Below, in pieces: positions 22,970-35,375 of a stretch of DNA of 64,000 nt. Below the pieces are notes generated by a model. It was not told where the DNA came from. It saw only the letters and a list, made by a program, of their open reading frames with translations, and searched no databases. Numbering within the stretch: the stretch's first letter is position 1; every line of letters starts with the position of its first letter. A program made the position numbers and the translations under genes. Origin of the DNA: Apophysomyces variabilis (lineage: Eukaryota > Mucoromycota > Mucoromycetes > Mucorales > Mucoraceae); contig MZZL01000409.1 in NCBI GenBank assembly GCA_002749535.1, forward strand, positions 895,282 to 959,281, in the 5' to 3' direction.

Positions 22970-23476
22970 ATGGCTCCCGTCGCAAAGAAATCCAAGAAGA
23001 CCTCTGAGTCCATCAACTCTCGTCTCCAGCTTGTCACCAAGTCTGGCAAGTACACCCTTGGTTACAAGTCCACCTTGAAGACCCTCCGTCTTGGCAAGGG
23101 TATGTAAAACCGACTGCCACTTCTGGGGGACAGGAGCCCGATCAGCAGTCGTCTTCTTGTCCCGCTGGGCAGAGATCGTCCCCCTACAATTACTAACCCA
23201 TTTATAGCCAAGTTGGTCATCATTGCCGGTAACTGCCCCCCTCTTCGCAAGTCCGAGATTGAGTACTATGCTATGTTGTCCAAGACCGGTGTCCATCATT
23301 ACAATGGCAGTAAGTATTGTTTATAATGATGATGGCATAGAGCAGTCCGGATACTTAATTTGCTGCTGCTCCTTTTAGACAACATTGATCTTGGTACCGC
23401 TTGCGGTAAGCTTTTCCGTACTAGCGTTCTTTCCATCACCGATGCTGGTGACTCCGATATCTTGACCGCTCAGTAA
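22970..23476 (+). CDS. RPL30: Large ribosomal subunit protein eL30
   Basis: eL30 is a component of the 60S subunit. Three exons (22970-23099, 23208-23309, 23379-23476) give 109 residues, the normal size. It starts [20 protein letters not shown]. The conserved [39 protein letters not shown] and GTACGKLF follow, and it ends [11 protein letters not shown]. Intron 1 has a perfect TACTAAC branch point at 23191-23197. In budding yeast the RPL30 intron is the target of autoregulation by the protein itself; whether this one behaves likewise cannot be read here. A possible AATAAA signal lies about 43 nt after the stop. Confidence 0.98.
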
Positions 23477-25840
23477 GTGCACGGTAGCCATGACCTCTTG
23501 AAGGGCACCGTTGCCACGGAATAAAGATAAAAACTATTTTGTGTTCGAAATGTGCATGCACGGTTGCTGGGTTGTTGATTTGTTTGTCTTTTTTCTTTTT
23601 GCTTTTGCTTGTTACGAACTACAAGTCTAATTCATCTGTTCATTGGGAATTTTGTTTTATGCGCGGTAACAAGCTCACGCTTGACATGAGTACTGCAGTA
23701 AATTTTATTAACACTGCATGAAAGGCTTAATAAGTAGAACGGTTGCTCTTCGAGCCTACTTGTTTCGTCTTTTGGACATGGCAGATGACTCTTCGTACTA
23801 GAAAAAGTGCAAAAGGGATGCGTCATACACTTGGTAACCCAGTTTTATAACAAAATTCGGCTAGCTCTTGTAAAGCAATTGAATAAGGGGTAGTGAATTG
23901 CTGCGATTGAGAGAGGATGAAAGAAGTCAAGGTATTCCTCCCTTGGATGATCGTGAAATGGCTATCCAAACAGATAAGTAAATGGCTCGACGCATTTACA
24001 TTATACCCGGAACACGGGCGGGAAATCTCTCTTTCCCTCAGTAATATCTCCAAGATAAAGCCAATTTAACTGCGCCATTTTCTGTCTTCAAGATTGCGGA
24101 GCTTTTTCGATTACTGCATGACATCTTAGACACGGAGCATGTGTATCCTATTGTGCGTGCGCATGACTGTTGGTGAGCAGAGCAGAAAAAGTCGGTTGTG
24201 GTAGGGATGTAAAGGTTCTAAAGCGCCTTAGAACTTTGTGTTTCCCTTATAATTGCCAGGTGACATCCAAATAGTTTAAGGACGTTATGTTTACTCGGTC
24301 AATTTCCAAGGTAAATTAGGTATTATTACAGATGATTAAGGATCCTGAAAGGTTAACGAGGTTACATACTGACGAAAAGAGCGACAGGTCGTCACTATTC
24401 CTTAGCTTTATTAACTCTTCTTCGGGTTACTTATGCTATCCTAGTGCGAAGCATCTTTAATCCATGGAACATTGGAATAGGTTCATAGCGACAATTGTAA
24501 TACGATAGCGTTGTATCAAAGACAGTATCTCTCTCAAACGATGGGCGAGTTCGGCTTTTAGATCGTAACTGAATGTTTGGGATGAATTATCTTGTTTATG
24601 CTGGTATTCTATATCATATCAAAAGGTCGTCGGTAACGTGTTGCGTGAGAATACATTGGGTGACAAAACTTTATCTGTTTAATCTCTCAAGGATACAAGA
24701 CGATTCTGCACACTTTGAATTTGTCCTGCAATGAACGCGCGTTTTTTATGAGGTGTTACAGAGTATATCGCCATCTGACCGGCATACAGCACCATGGTCA
24801 ATTTTATCCCAAGAATGATGGTTAGTGCAGCTGATTCAAAAGGAACCCAATGTCGATTCAAAGAGCAGTTTGGTGGCCTGACTGAAGTTATTTTTTCTTT
24901 TCTGCTTTATTCAATGCTAGACATTTATTCACCATTGTACGACACATACATGCCTGTTCAAAATAGGTACGGTTGTACTACGTAGGATGTGCAAGGGCAT
25001 CATGTTCGCATTGACAGGCGCCCTTGCATCCAAAGATGCAGTTCCCATATAGCTGCTAGCATGACGAGATTCAAAACTTTCGCTTACATCTATCTGTGTC
25101 ATGTAGAGACAGGAGCTTGCTATTTAGTTACCTTACCTGCTGTGCTAATTAAACACGAATTCCTTTGATCATGTTTTCGGAGGTAGAATATACTGTTTAT
25201 TTTTGGTGTCTTTGAAAATGAAGTACAGAAGGAAATGTGTTTGTATCTGGTTTGCAGTAAAGAAAAGCTGAAGGGAACCTGCATACGGGATGGGTATGCT
25301 TTGAAAGCAGGCAATACAAATAAAAAGGAAACGATATCATCGAGATAAATGATCATGAGATGGAATATAAATCGTGCCACAAAGACGGAATAGAATGAAG
25401 AAATAAAGAGTTTCGGGGCGTGGAAACGTATAACTATTGATAGCAAAAGATCTTTGAATCTAGAACATAGAAAGGGGAAACAAAGTGTTAGAGAGTTTTA
25501 TGTGCCAGGGAAAGCAACTAAAACGGTTTTGTGTATATTAGTGGACGTATGCATTATATGTATAGGTATACTTCCCCATTGTTTCCTTTGTTTGCTTTTG
25601 GTTTAACCGGGTTATTTGTCATTACAGCCATGTGAAGGGGACCAATTCCTTATCGATGATTCAAGCCCGTTTTGGTGTTATCTATTACATGAAAATCAAA
25701 TCTGATTGGCTAATGACTGTTATCTGCTCCAAAGATAACTTTTTCTCTCTTCCCAAGCCGTAGCATCGGCTCCCGACTTTGCCCATTTGGGTCCTGTTTT
25801 TTGATCGGCGGAAGAAATATTTAATGACTCACTACTCCTT
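23477..25840. other. Intergenic, no gene recognised
   Basis: About 2.4 kb between eL30 and the CofD-like gene. I see no frame with recognisable protein features on either strand and no repeats of note. Confidence 0.5.
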
Positions 25841-25847
25841 TATATAT
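25841..25847 (+). promoter_or_regulatory. Candidate TATA box of the CofD-like gene
   Basis: TATATAT lies 48 bp upstream of the start codon and is followed by a C/T-rich initiator-like tract. Confidence 0.35.
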
Positions 25848-25894
25848 CGCTGTCTGTCCTCTCCCCTTCCTTTCCCCACACTGTAACCCTCTTC

Positions 25895-27544
25895 ATGACA
25901 CAAATCACTTCATTCGCCATCATCTCAGGCGGATCCGCATGCAACCACATTGCAAGATCCTTCCATAAACTAAGTTCAAATAACGTCTGTTATATCCTGG
26001 GAATCTCGGATAATGGTGGTTCAACGGTAAGTAATTAGTACGAGTCATACTCCTTTATCCATCAGAAATCTCATACATTCCTTGTTTAGAGTGAACTTCT
26101 ACGAGTTTTGGGAGGACCTAGTATCGGAGATTTACGGTCCCGATTAACTCGGTTAATCGATGTGGGCGAAAACGCTCAATCGCCCGAAAAAATGGCCATG
26201 AAAGATCTTTTAAGTTATCGGTTGCCTGCTGATGCGTCTGAAGAAGAAGTCAAGGATGAATGGGCCGCAATTGTGGAAGGCCGTCATAAGTGCGTACTTT
26301 TGCCGAAAGCATACCATCAACTAACGATCTAATGTTATAGACTGTGGAATGATATACCTATAGAGAAGAAGGAAGCTATCCGCGGTTTTCTGGCAAGTTT
26401 CAATTTCGAAATATTGAAGCGCGCACACAAAAGGTTCAATTTCTGCAATGGAAGCATCGGCAACTTTTTCCTCACCGGCGCCCGTTTATTCTTTGGCTCA
26501 CTCGAAGCTGCCCTATTCCTGTTTTCAGCAATTACTGGCATTTCTGAACCAACGACTGTCGTTCCTATAATCAACACAAATCACACAGCCACTATCGCAG
26601 CGCTTCTGGTCAATGGCGAAACATTAGTTGGCCAATGTGAAATTTCCCATCCCTCCTCCTCTCCACATCCTAAAACCCCAGGTGGTAGACGCAACCTCAA
26701 TCCAATAGACGCTTTTTCTCATCTGGATGAAGATGCACAGGCCGAAGATGATAATGCGTACTTCCGTGATAATTCTAACTTGGTCTTCTCCAAACACGCC
26801 AACGAAAAGCTTGTTTCGCCCATTCAGCGAATTTACTATATTAACACCTTCGGACAAGAAATCTACCCTGTACCTAATCCAAAGGTTATAAGCCATCTGT
26901 CATCGAAAGAAACCTTGATATACTCCATCGGATCGCTCTACACTTCCATCGTGCCCTGTCTGATACTTCGGAATGTCGGAAATACCATCGCCCAGTCGTC
27001 ATCGCTTAAATACAAGATCCTGATGTTGAATGGTTCCAACGATCGTGAGACAACGGACTACACTGCCATGGACTTCATCCAAACCATTACCGCTGCACTA
27101 AACGAGAGTCAAAAAATAGATGCACGCCGTGCGTTTTATCAGTCTTGCGATAGCGAGCCTTCGTCATATGCTTTCCCCTCTTATTCACAAACAACCCCAT
27201 TTCGACGGTCTCCCCTGAGTAGTCATTGTGGAAGCAGTGTTTACAGTTTCGATAGTGTGACCACAGCCCCTTCGATAACCTCCTCCACAGCCGTTGGCAG
27301 TATGCCTGCTTCTCCTTCGCACCAGTATCCTCCGTTTCCCGACCATCTTTTCTCTCCAAGTCCACCTACTTCGTTTATTACCCATATGATCTATTTGCAT
27401 AATAGCACTATACCTGTGGACACAGAGGCAATCACAAGATTAGGCATACAGTGCGTTTGCATACAAGGTTCCACAACTCCGTGCGGAGAACCTGTCTATG
27501 ACGAAGCGATCCTTACGCGAACCATCGAACGCATTGTACAATAG
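25895..27544 (+). CDS. CofD/UPF0052 (YvcK-like) family protein
   Basis: Bacterial and archaeal relatives include CofD, which transfers 2-phospho-lactate in F420 synthesis, and YvcK, a UDP-sugar-binding regulator of cell-wall metabolism. Fungal members are uncharacterised as far as I know. Three exons (25895-26026, 26090-26289, 26341-27544) give 511 residues. Near the N-terminus are the glycine-rich nucleotide-binding signatures SGGSACNHIA and ISDNGGSTSELLRVLGG. IGDLRSRL and FNFCNGSIGNFFLTGARLFF follow, and GSLYTSIVPCLIL lies in the second half. A Ser/Pro-rich insert occupies about residues 385-450. The protein is longer than bacterial YvcK (about 320), mostly because of low-complexity inserts. 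It is convergent with RPN8, with 191 bp between the stops. Since F420 is not known in these fungi, a CofD reaction is unlikely. Confidence 0.9.
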
Positions 27545-27735
27545 TGACACTAAATCCCAATTTCCTTTCCATTTCCCCTGCCACTGCATCATACCATCTA
27601 TTTAGCATTATTCCCGTTTACAAGATTACGAAATCAAAAATTACTGCATTTTTCAGATAAAGATAAATTTAGCCAAACTGATCTATCCTTTTGCTCCATG
27701 GTGCACGATTGTATGTTTTACTTCACGTTTATCGA

Positions 27736-28897
27736 CTATGGTTTGTTCTCTACCTTTGCCTGACTTTGTTTCTTTTCATCTGTCTTTTCTTTCTCCTTTT
27801 CTTCTTCGTTTCCGTTGCTAGATGGCAAGACTCCTTCCCCTCGAAGATTATCGAGCTTGTTATCGATAAGATTATGCAGTGCAATGACAGATCGGATCAA
27901 GCTTGATAAGTAGATCAACAATAATTGGTCGTTCGTCTTCGTGCTAAATGAGTTCATCATCTGCTGTGACTCAAGATTCGGTAGGAGGTTGAATATGTCT
28001 TGTAGATTGTAGATGATCTGATGATTGATAGGTAACTTTCCCGCAACCACCTTTTGAAGATAATCGCGGATTTCCTCCAATCGCCCTTGTAAACCTGACA
28101 AGGAACTCAGCTGCCCACTGATTCGTGTTGACAATGTGCCCACAGCGTTATCCTTGATGTCACGCAAAAGATGTTCTACACCAATCTCTTCAGCCTCCTC
28201 CGCAACGATTTCTGACGGTACGTGCATAAATGTCTTCGTGGTAGCCGTGCCGTCCTAAATCCAAAAAAAAAAGTTTAAGCTTGCTGTTCAGTATATTCCC
28301 GCTTCGTCTCAAATAAGTATTTACATCTTTAATCTCTTCAATAGCAAAATAAGCGTCCGTTGGAATTTCCACTTCTTTGGGCTTGACATCGACAATGACA
28401 AGTACTGGATGAGGGGTGTATCGTTTAAAAAGTTCGTTGATCTCTAAATCCGACGAGCGCAACTTAGGTCCACTATGATACCATCCAATCATCTTTTCCT
28501 TGGCTATAAAATATACACATGCATAAGAAAACAGGTATCCATACATACAAATTGTTCGCGCTTACCATTGACTTTTTTGAACATGTCATTCATGGCTTCG
28601 ACATAATTATGGTCCAAGAACCACACAGATGGATCTTTCTCATCTTCCTCGAATGGTACTTTCAACAACAAATATCAGTGTGAGTTTGTGAAGTGTTTTC
28701 GAGGTATATCTATCAACTCTACCGGCAAAGCTGTTGGCCACATTGACTGTCTTCCCTTTTTGCTGACCGAGAAGAACGCCCACTACGCGCTTTTTGGTAT
28801 CTTTTGCAACTCGATTATAATGATCCGTGACCGAAAGAAGCACTAATGGATGAACGTTGACGGTTGTTGCGGGTGAAACGGACGTAGTCGAAGGCAT
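27736..28897 (-). CDS. RPN8: 26S proteasome regulatory subunit RPN8 (PSMD7)
   Basis: RPN8 is the MPN-domain partner of the deubiquitinase RPN11 in the proteasome lid. Four exons on the minus strand (28897-28723, 28658-28566, 28503-28325, 28254-27736) give 321 residues. The start at 28897 fits the family's [11 protein letters not shown] opening. The MPN domain contains [27 protein letters not shown] and [13 protein letters not shown]. The histidine of the JAMM zinc site is lost (YHSGP instead of SHP), as expected of this non-catalytic subunit. The C-terminal helical half includes [15 protein letters not shown] and [10 protein letters not shown], and the end is a Lys/Glu-rich tail. It is divergent from nothing recognisable; the upstream 80-140 bp hold a CRE-like site and a CCAAT box. 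Confidence 0.97.
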
Positions 28898-28972
28898 GTG
28901 TGATGGATGTGAAAGCGCGTACAGTTTAAAGGAACTTGGCACTGGAGAGCGGCAATTGATAATTGAAGGCAA

Positions 28973-28980
28973 TGACGTCA
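28973..28980. promoter_or_regulatory. CRE-like palindrome TGACGTCA upstream of RPN8
   Basis: A perfect TGACGTCA lies 76 bp upstream of the RPN8 start codon, and an inverted CCAAT (ATTGG, 29029-29033) lies about 50 bp further out. These are typical bZIP and NF-Y sites. Function is inferred from sequence only. Confidence 0.45.
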
Positions 28981-29989
28981 GGAATTGCGTAAGACGGGCA
29001 TTCAGCCAGCAATCCGCACCAGGCAGGGATTGGCTATTCGCACGACTTGTTCCTTATTCGCACTGCATTTACGTAATGACATCCATACAAACGATGACGA
29101 GATTTCGTGGAATAACTTGTGCCAAAAGATAATGACCCAATCAAATCGTATATCCTAAAAGAGAAAAAAAAGAAGCTACATTTCGATATAAAATATGTGT
29201 TTATCTCCTTGTTAAAGGACTGCAAATCCACCCAAAAAGTGAGCAAAACCTTAGTATGTAAGCTTTGGAATTGCAATTTTTCGCTCGATTTTGACGGATT
29301 TCATCTCAACAATAAAGTTATTAGCAAGAGAATACAACAAAAAACAATAGGACATATTATTGTTTTTCATCAGATAAATACTTCAGATCAACGCAAATAC
29401 AGAATATTACGATGAGGATTGGCTATCAGACATCTTGCAGGTTCCATATCGTGACGCATGTCATCTGTGACACTACTATAGGACAAAGTAGTTATATTCT
29501 ATTCGTCTCAAAATTAGTTTTGGTTAATGTGGTTTCATCCGGAAGTGATGCAAGAAATGGCACCCAAATGATCGGTAAACCTTCGTTGCTCTTTTAAGGT
29601 AACCGAATCGACCTGGAATGCAGCCTCCTTATCGACTGTTGAAATTTCAGTATTTGCTCACTTGTGAAAGCCATGTTAGGTTCTTTGCCCTCTATCTCTA
29701 CTATGGTTACTGTAAGCTGGGTGATCCAGTGTAATAAGTTTCGTAAGAGTAGCTATGCACCATATCAGATCAATTTTAAGCGAGCAAAGAAAGCGCAGTT
29801 ACCCTGGACGAGTTCGATTAGCGCTCTGGCACAATGGATAAATAGATTTGCCCACATATGGGCTTGTGCCAAACGAAATCGTTCCAAGTGCATGCTATCC
29901 TATCTTCAATAGCTGTGATGGATACACAGAGCATCGCTGGTAAAAGATTCAACGTAAAAGGATTAAATCAAATTGTCTATGCGTATTGA
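28981..29989. other. Intergenic, no gene recognised
   Basis: AT-rich. Plus-strand frames at 29119-29415 and 29664-29912 have no recognisable features. The left part may hold further decayed Ty3 sequence continuing from 29990 on the minus strand, but I cannot align it. Confidence 0.4.
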
Positions 29990-30542
29990 GAGATAGCTTC
30001 GGCAGCAATTTCTCTTCTACGACGTCCACTAGATAGGTTGAAGGTTGTTGGTGTGTCATTATTGTTACTGGGTTTCCTTCAATATAACGTTTTTATCCCT
30101 TGATAGCGGCTACAGTGGCTAAAATCGTTTCTTTGAGCAGTTGAGTAATTTAGTTCTGCAGGTTGGAGTTTTTTGAATATGGTAAGCCGTATGAGAGTAC
30201 AGCTCCAATACCATATCCGGAGCTATTCATCTCCAAAACAACCGGTAAGAATGTCGTTCGTGTCATGCGAGATATATTAAGTGCCCTCAGTCTAGTGTCG
30301 TTGATTAAGATATTGGTCAATCGGTCTATTGTTCTATGCACTTCGCTTGAAGTAGATGGTTTCTTGGCTGATACACCAGTTTCAACGCAGTTGTTCATCT
30401 CCATGCTAGAAAAGACACGTGGCTGATATGACGCTGGCCACTTGTTAAGCTCGTCGTGGTCAAGATAGTAACTATTAAAGTACACGAGAAAAGCCAGCTT
30501 GGGTATTGAACTATGTAATGAACCGACGTAGCCTCTCAGCAA
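29990..30542 (-). pseudogene. Ty3-type retrotransposon relic (RT end and RNase H)
   Basis: The minus-strand frame 30542-30150 begins LRGYVGSLHSSIPKLAFLV, resembling the post-RT connection segment. It passes through DRLTNILINDTRLRAL to VVLEMNSSGYGIGAVLSYG, the RNase H opening in which the usual TDAS catalytic Asp is replaced by Asn. After a stop the resemblance goes on with LLKETILATVAAIKG, RYIEGNPVTIMTHQQPSTYL (usual TDHQ changed to THQ). No LTRs, protease or integrase could be recognised nearby. Confidence 0.6.
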
Positions 30543-31132
30543 GCGCTAGATCTCTCTGTTTTCCACATATTGACTTGAAGCTAGACATCGGTTGCTGCTT
30601 CGTTTCTGTCCTTCTCTCTTATGCTGCCAATGTTTACTTTTTTTTTCTAAGCTGTTCCCACCAAGTGCATGCAACATGAAACAGACACCATTGGAGATTC
30701 AAATCAACGAAGCAAACTTTAATAGCAAAGTTTGCCGCATAACTGGTATTAACTTTGATTCTTGTTAGACTAGAAAGAAAGATCGTAGTCATTGAACGAC
30801 TCTGAAAGACGTTGCAACTCTTTCAAGCAAAGCATTCCCAAATTTTTCTTGTCGTTGTGTCTCTTATAAATGGTCCTTTATATTTCATGACTTGTATATC
30901 CCCACATGCGCGCAGGTGAAGCACAGATAAATATCACGTCATGTCCAACGAGGACTCCGTAAGTAGGATAAATTAGTTCTATAGTTCGCCCATACGGATA
31001 TAGGAAGCCGCATGCAGTGAACCGGGATGGATAATGACCTCGCAGTGGTATCCTGTGATCGCTATGTTAGGCACGCTCTGCATAACGCGCAAACGCAGAG
31101 TATCACCAGAGAGTCATACCTTTTTCTAGTAC
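30543..31132. other. Intergenic or 3' part of the small membrane-protein gene
   Basis: No independent gene recognised. A second exon of the minus-strand membrane-protein gene may lie at about 31077-30980 (acceptor ATGCAG), but its reading frame could not be fixed. Confidence 0.35.
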
Positions 31133-31369
31133 CCGGTCTTTGTTGTCAGGACAATTTTCATTTACTATTGACAGACAAAGACAATATCCAAATACAAGAT
31201 AAATAGGAATCAAAGCGATAATAAAGGCTAAAAAGTTGCATATCTGCCTATGCATGGTTGTAAAGGCTTTGTTTCTGGTGAGAATACCAAAATTGGCAGG
31301 GACTGTGACTTGGGAGTAAATCGGTGGTGAACGGTGCGATTCCTGGTGCGTTTCTTTTTCTTCTGCCAC
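31133..31369 (-). CDS. Small single-pass membrane protein (5' exon)
   Basis: The minus-strand frame encodes a ~47-residue polar N-terminus (MAEEKETHQESHRSPPIYS), one strongly hydrophobic segment (FLAFIIALIPIYLVFGYCL) and a short polar stretch (NENCPDNKDR). A GT donor after that Arg (CGG|GTACTA) could join an exon near 31077; read through, the frame stops after 88 residues. I do not recognise the family. Its ATG lies only 38 bp from the ATG of RAB2 on the opposite strand, so the two would share one very compact promoter, or one start is misplaced. Confidence 0.45.
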
Positions 31370-31407
31370 CCACTTCCCCTTAAACTTGAAACATAAAGAA
31401 GAGAAAA

Positions 31408-32626
<1,219 letters not shown>

Positions 32627-34289
32627 ACGTAGGAAAGGATTGCACAGTCTTTTCCGCTTTATAATTACTATAGTTATACCAAAGAAAAAGAGGAAAAAGA
32701 AACAAGCGAATACAGTTTTTTTTTTCACAGTCGCTGGAGCACCGTTTCTATGCTGATTAATAGATATACCTGACGTTAATTAAGGCGAAAGCCTGTGTTA
32801 CTTTACGATGTGGACCACAGTGTGGTCATCTACTATTTTGTTTGTGTGAAAGCAAACCTTACCTTATCTAAACACATCGACATGAGAAGACGTTGCATCT
32901 TTAACCCTCCCCAAATACCTGCATATGTCTTGCGTATTTAAGCACTGGGAATCACATCCTTAAACAAAATTATTCCAGAATAACGTCACGCCCCGATTAT
33001 TTACATTATTCATGTTGCAATATCCGACATTGACAGCTATGCTAATTGAGCAGGCGATTATGTTACGTTCTGTGGTTTTGTCATCCACAAAAAGAAGTTC
33101 CCCGGTACATCATTTGGATCGATCATTCATGCATGGTCATTCATTCATGGTCATTTATGCTTTTCCCCCCTCGCCTATCCGCTAGTCTTATGATTTACGT
33201 CCCAGAATGCCCCCGGTTTGAAGCAGGTAAATAGCCACTACAGTCGTTTTTGTTTAAGAATCCAACTTTTCAGATCCTGCGATAAAAATCCAGCGTGCTT
33301 AGTAAGGGTTTCGACCGGGCAGTACAATTCCTGGTATGTCGATGCACTTTATCAAGAATGCAATCCCGAATCAAATATCATGAATATAGGGAAAAACATT
33401 GTGTAATATGAAGCGAGTACTTACGTATGTATATGTTCATTATCCAGGCGTTTGGCCAAAGTACTTGTAGGAATGTCGAATCCAACCTCAACAGTTCTTT
33501 GTATAACAATCTGTGGCAAACCATGTTAAACTGATACGCGCTAAGTCAAATTCAAGGACCGCCTAAAAGGTGCGCAACTGCATTTTCACTTTGCCTATCA
33601 TATGATGGATGTGCGATATCATGAAGGTAATAAAATTGTACAATCAGTATTGATCTAGTCCACTAACTTAATTGCTATAGTAATCTCCAATTATTTGCTG
33701 AGGGCAATCGAGAAAGGTGAACGTCCGACATTACATGGCTTTGTGCAAGAACAAAGGAAGTTTATCGCGGAGAATACGCGAGTCGACGAAAATCTTGTTG
33801 ATGTTTGGTCAACACGCTTCGGAAAAGTGGCTTAAAAGCTCGATATTACTATAGTATGTATAACTTATTGATGCCGCGTGTGTCTTATTAACCCGTCGCA
33901 AAATGTTTCGAGCCGAAAACAAGGAATAAGCCGGATTGGGCATCGGTTGCGTTCGAAATGCTCTTGTATTTAGCATCCGAGACAACACAATCATGTATAT
34001 AATTATCTGCATAGAACATCAAACACTGATAAATCATATATTACCGACACTAGCTATACCGCCCGCACCTACTACGGCAACGTCCACTAGATCTATTGTA
34101 TCCGTTGTATCACCCAACCGTTCGTCACCCAGGTCCACTCCATCATCCGGCCGCTCATCACCCAGAAGTGTAATTGATGCGATATCATTTGTATTTGTAG
34201 CTGTATAAGTGATTAGCTCTTTAGCAGGTATCAAATGCTGATTCGATTTTGCTGACAGAGACTGCGAAGGATCATTCAGGCACAAATAT
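32627..34289. other. Intergenic with coding-like relics
   Basis: No intact gene. At 33540-33834 (+) the reading LKGAQLHFHFAYHMMDVRYH, an intron-like gap, then NYLLRAIEKGERPTLHGFVQ and VWSTRFGKVA has the look of a C-terminal gene fragment. I do not recognise it, and the upstream frames are broken. The rest is unremarkable. Confidence 0.35.
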
Positions 34290-35375
34290 AATGCGCTAGA
34301 CCAGGACAAAAAGTGGAAATTGTCAAGCGGAGCAGTGCTAGAAGACGTCATGTTCAATTTTGGCATGAAATGTGAATACGAACAGTAAGTATCTATGGCG
34401 TTCGTTAGATCTAGCTTATGAAACATTACGATTTCTGTAGCCCAGTTCCCTCATTTGTTCTCTGTCTTGACGACCCATGCTGGTCTATCGAGTTCGAAGA
34501 GTGCGATTTAAAAGCAATTTCTGAAGAAGGCAACCCTTGCTTGCCGTCAATCCACAGCGGTGCGAGGAAGTTTCTGAACGCGTTTAACATCCCAGGCGAC
34601 AAGGATAGTGAGAAAGCTGTCATTCAGGAGCTTTGGACAACAGCAACGAGTTTCGGTTTCTTCGATCCCCACGAACGCTTTGACGAAGACTGGTTGCAGT
34701 CAACTATCCTCCATTTCCTTCTGTATTATCGATGGGAATTTATCGATAAACTACATGATCAAGGCTGGGAGATGGATCTTGTTGTCTATTTGTGGAGCTT
34801 GTTGGATCGATGCTTTCATCAGCTGCGAGTAGTCACGCGAAGGTAAGCGTACTGTTCGTTAATCTTTTATTATACTCATGGCGTTTCAAGGGACCAATTG
34901 TGCCTGGCCACCTCACCCGAGCGAACGAAAATCGCGCCATCAGAGGCACCAAATCAAGTAGTAGCCAACCAGACTTAGTGCTCATGAAGAATGGGGTAGA
35001 GTTTGGGGTGGCCGAATGCGGCAAACAGGAGGCGGAGGCCATCGGTAAGAAGGAGATAGTGGAAAGTCAGCTGCTTTGTCCAAAGAACAATGAAAGACAT
35101 GTTTGTCTGCGCAGCTGCCAAGGCCGACAATGAGAGCACCATACGAGGATTGCGGATAGTCGGTTTGCACCAAACAGGTATGCGCTATGGTTCACACGGA
35201 CCATTCTTCTCATTGATGTGTTGTCGTAGCCTTTCGATTCCACATGACCGTGATGGACTGTCCACGTGGGTACGTATGCCGACTAGTAGCAAGCAAGGGG
35301 TATGAGATTCCCACCCAAGCCGATCTGATTCTGTTGAAACTGTAGCCAGTTTTGGAGCTGACGCTACAAGCAAAG
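34290..35375 (+). pseudogene. Broken copy of an uncharacterised fungal protein family
   Basis: Blocks in order: DKKWKLSSGAVLEDVMFNFG (34304-34363), an intron (GTAAGT at about 34386 to TAG at 34410), SFVLCLDDPCWSIEFEE, LPSIHSGARKFLNAFNIPGD, FDEDWLQSTILHFLLYY and WEMDLVVYLWSLLDRCF. After a GTAAGC donor at about 34842 come SSSSQPDLVLMKNGVEFGVA, ECGKQEAEAIGKKE, MKDMFVCAAAKADNESTIRG, QTGMRYGSHGPFFSLM and finally ADLILLKL-PVLELTLQAK. From memory this resembles an expanded, uncharacterised family in Mucorales genomes. A stop in place of a residue between LLKL and PVLEL, and frame changes near 34440 and 35090, show decay. Function is unknown. Confidence 0.5.

Noticed and set aside
22964..23299. 111-codon minus-strand frame
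   Set aside because: Antisense shadow of eL30 exons and introns.
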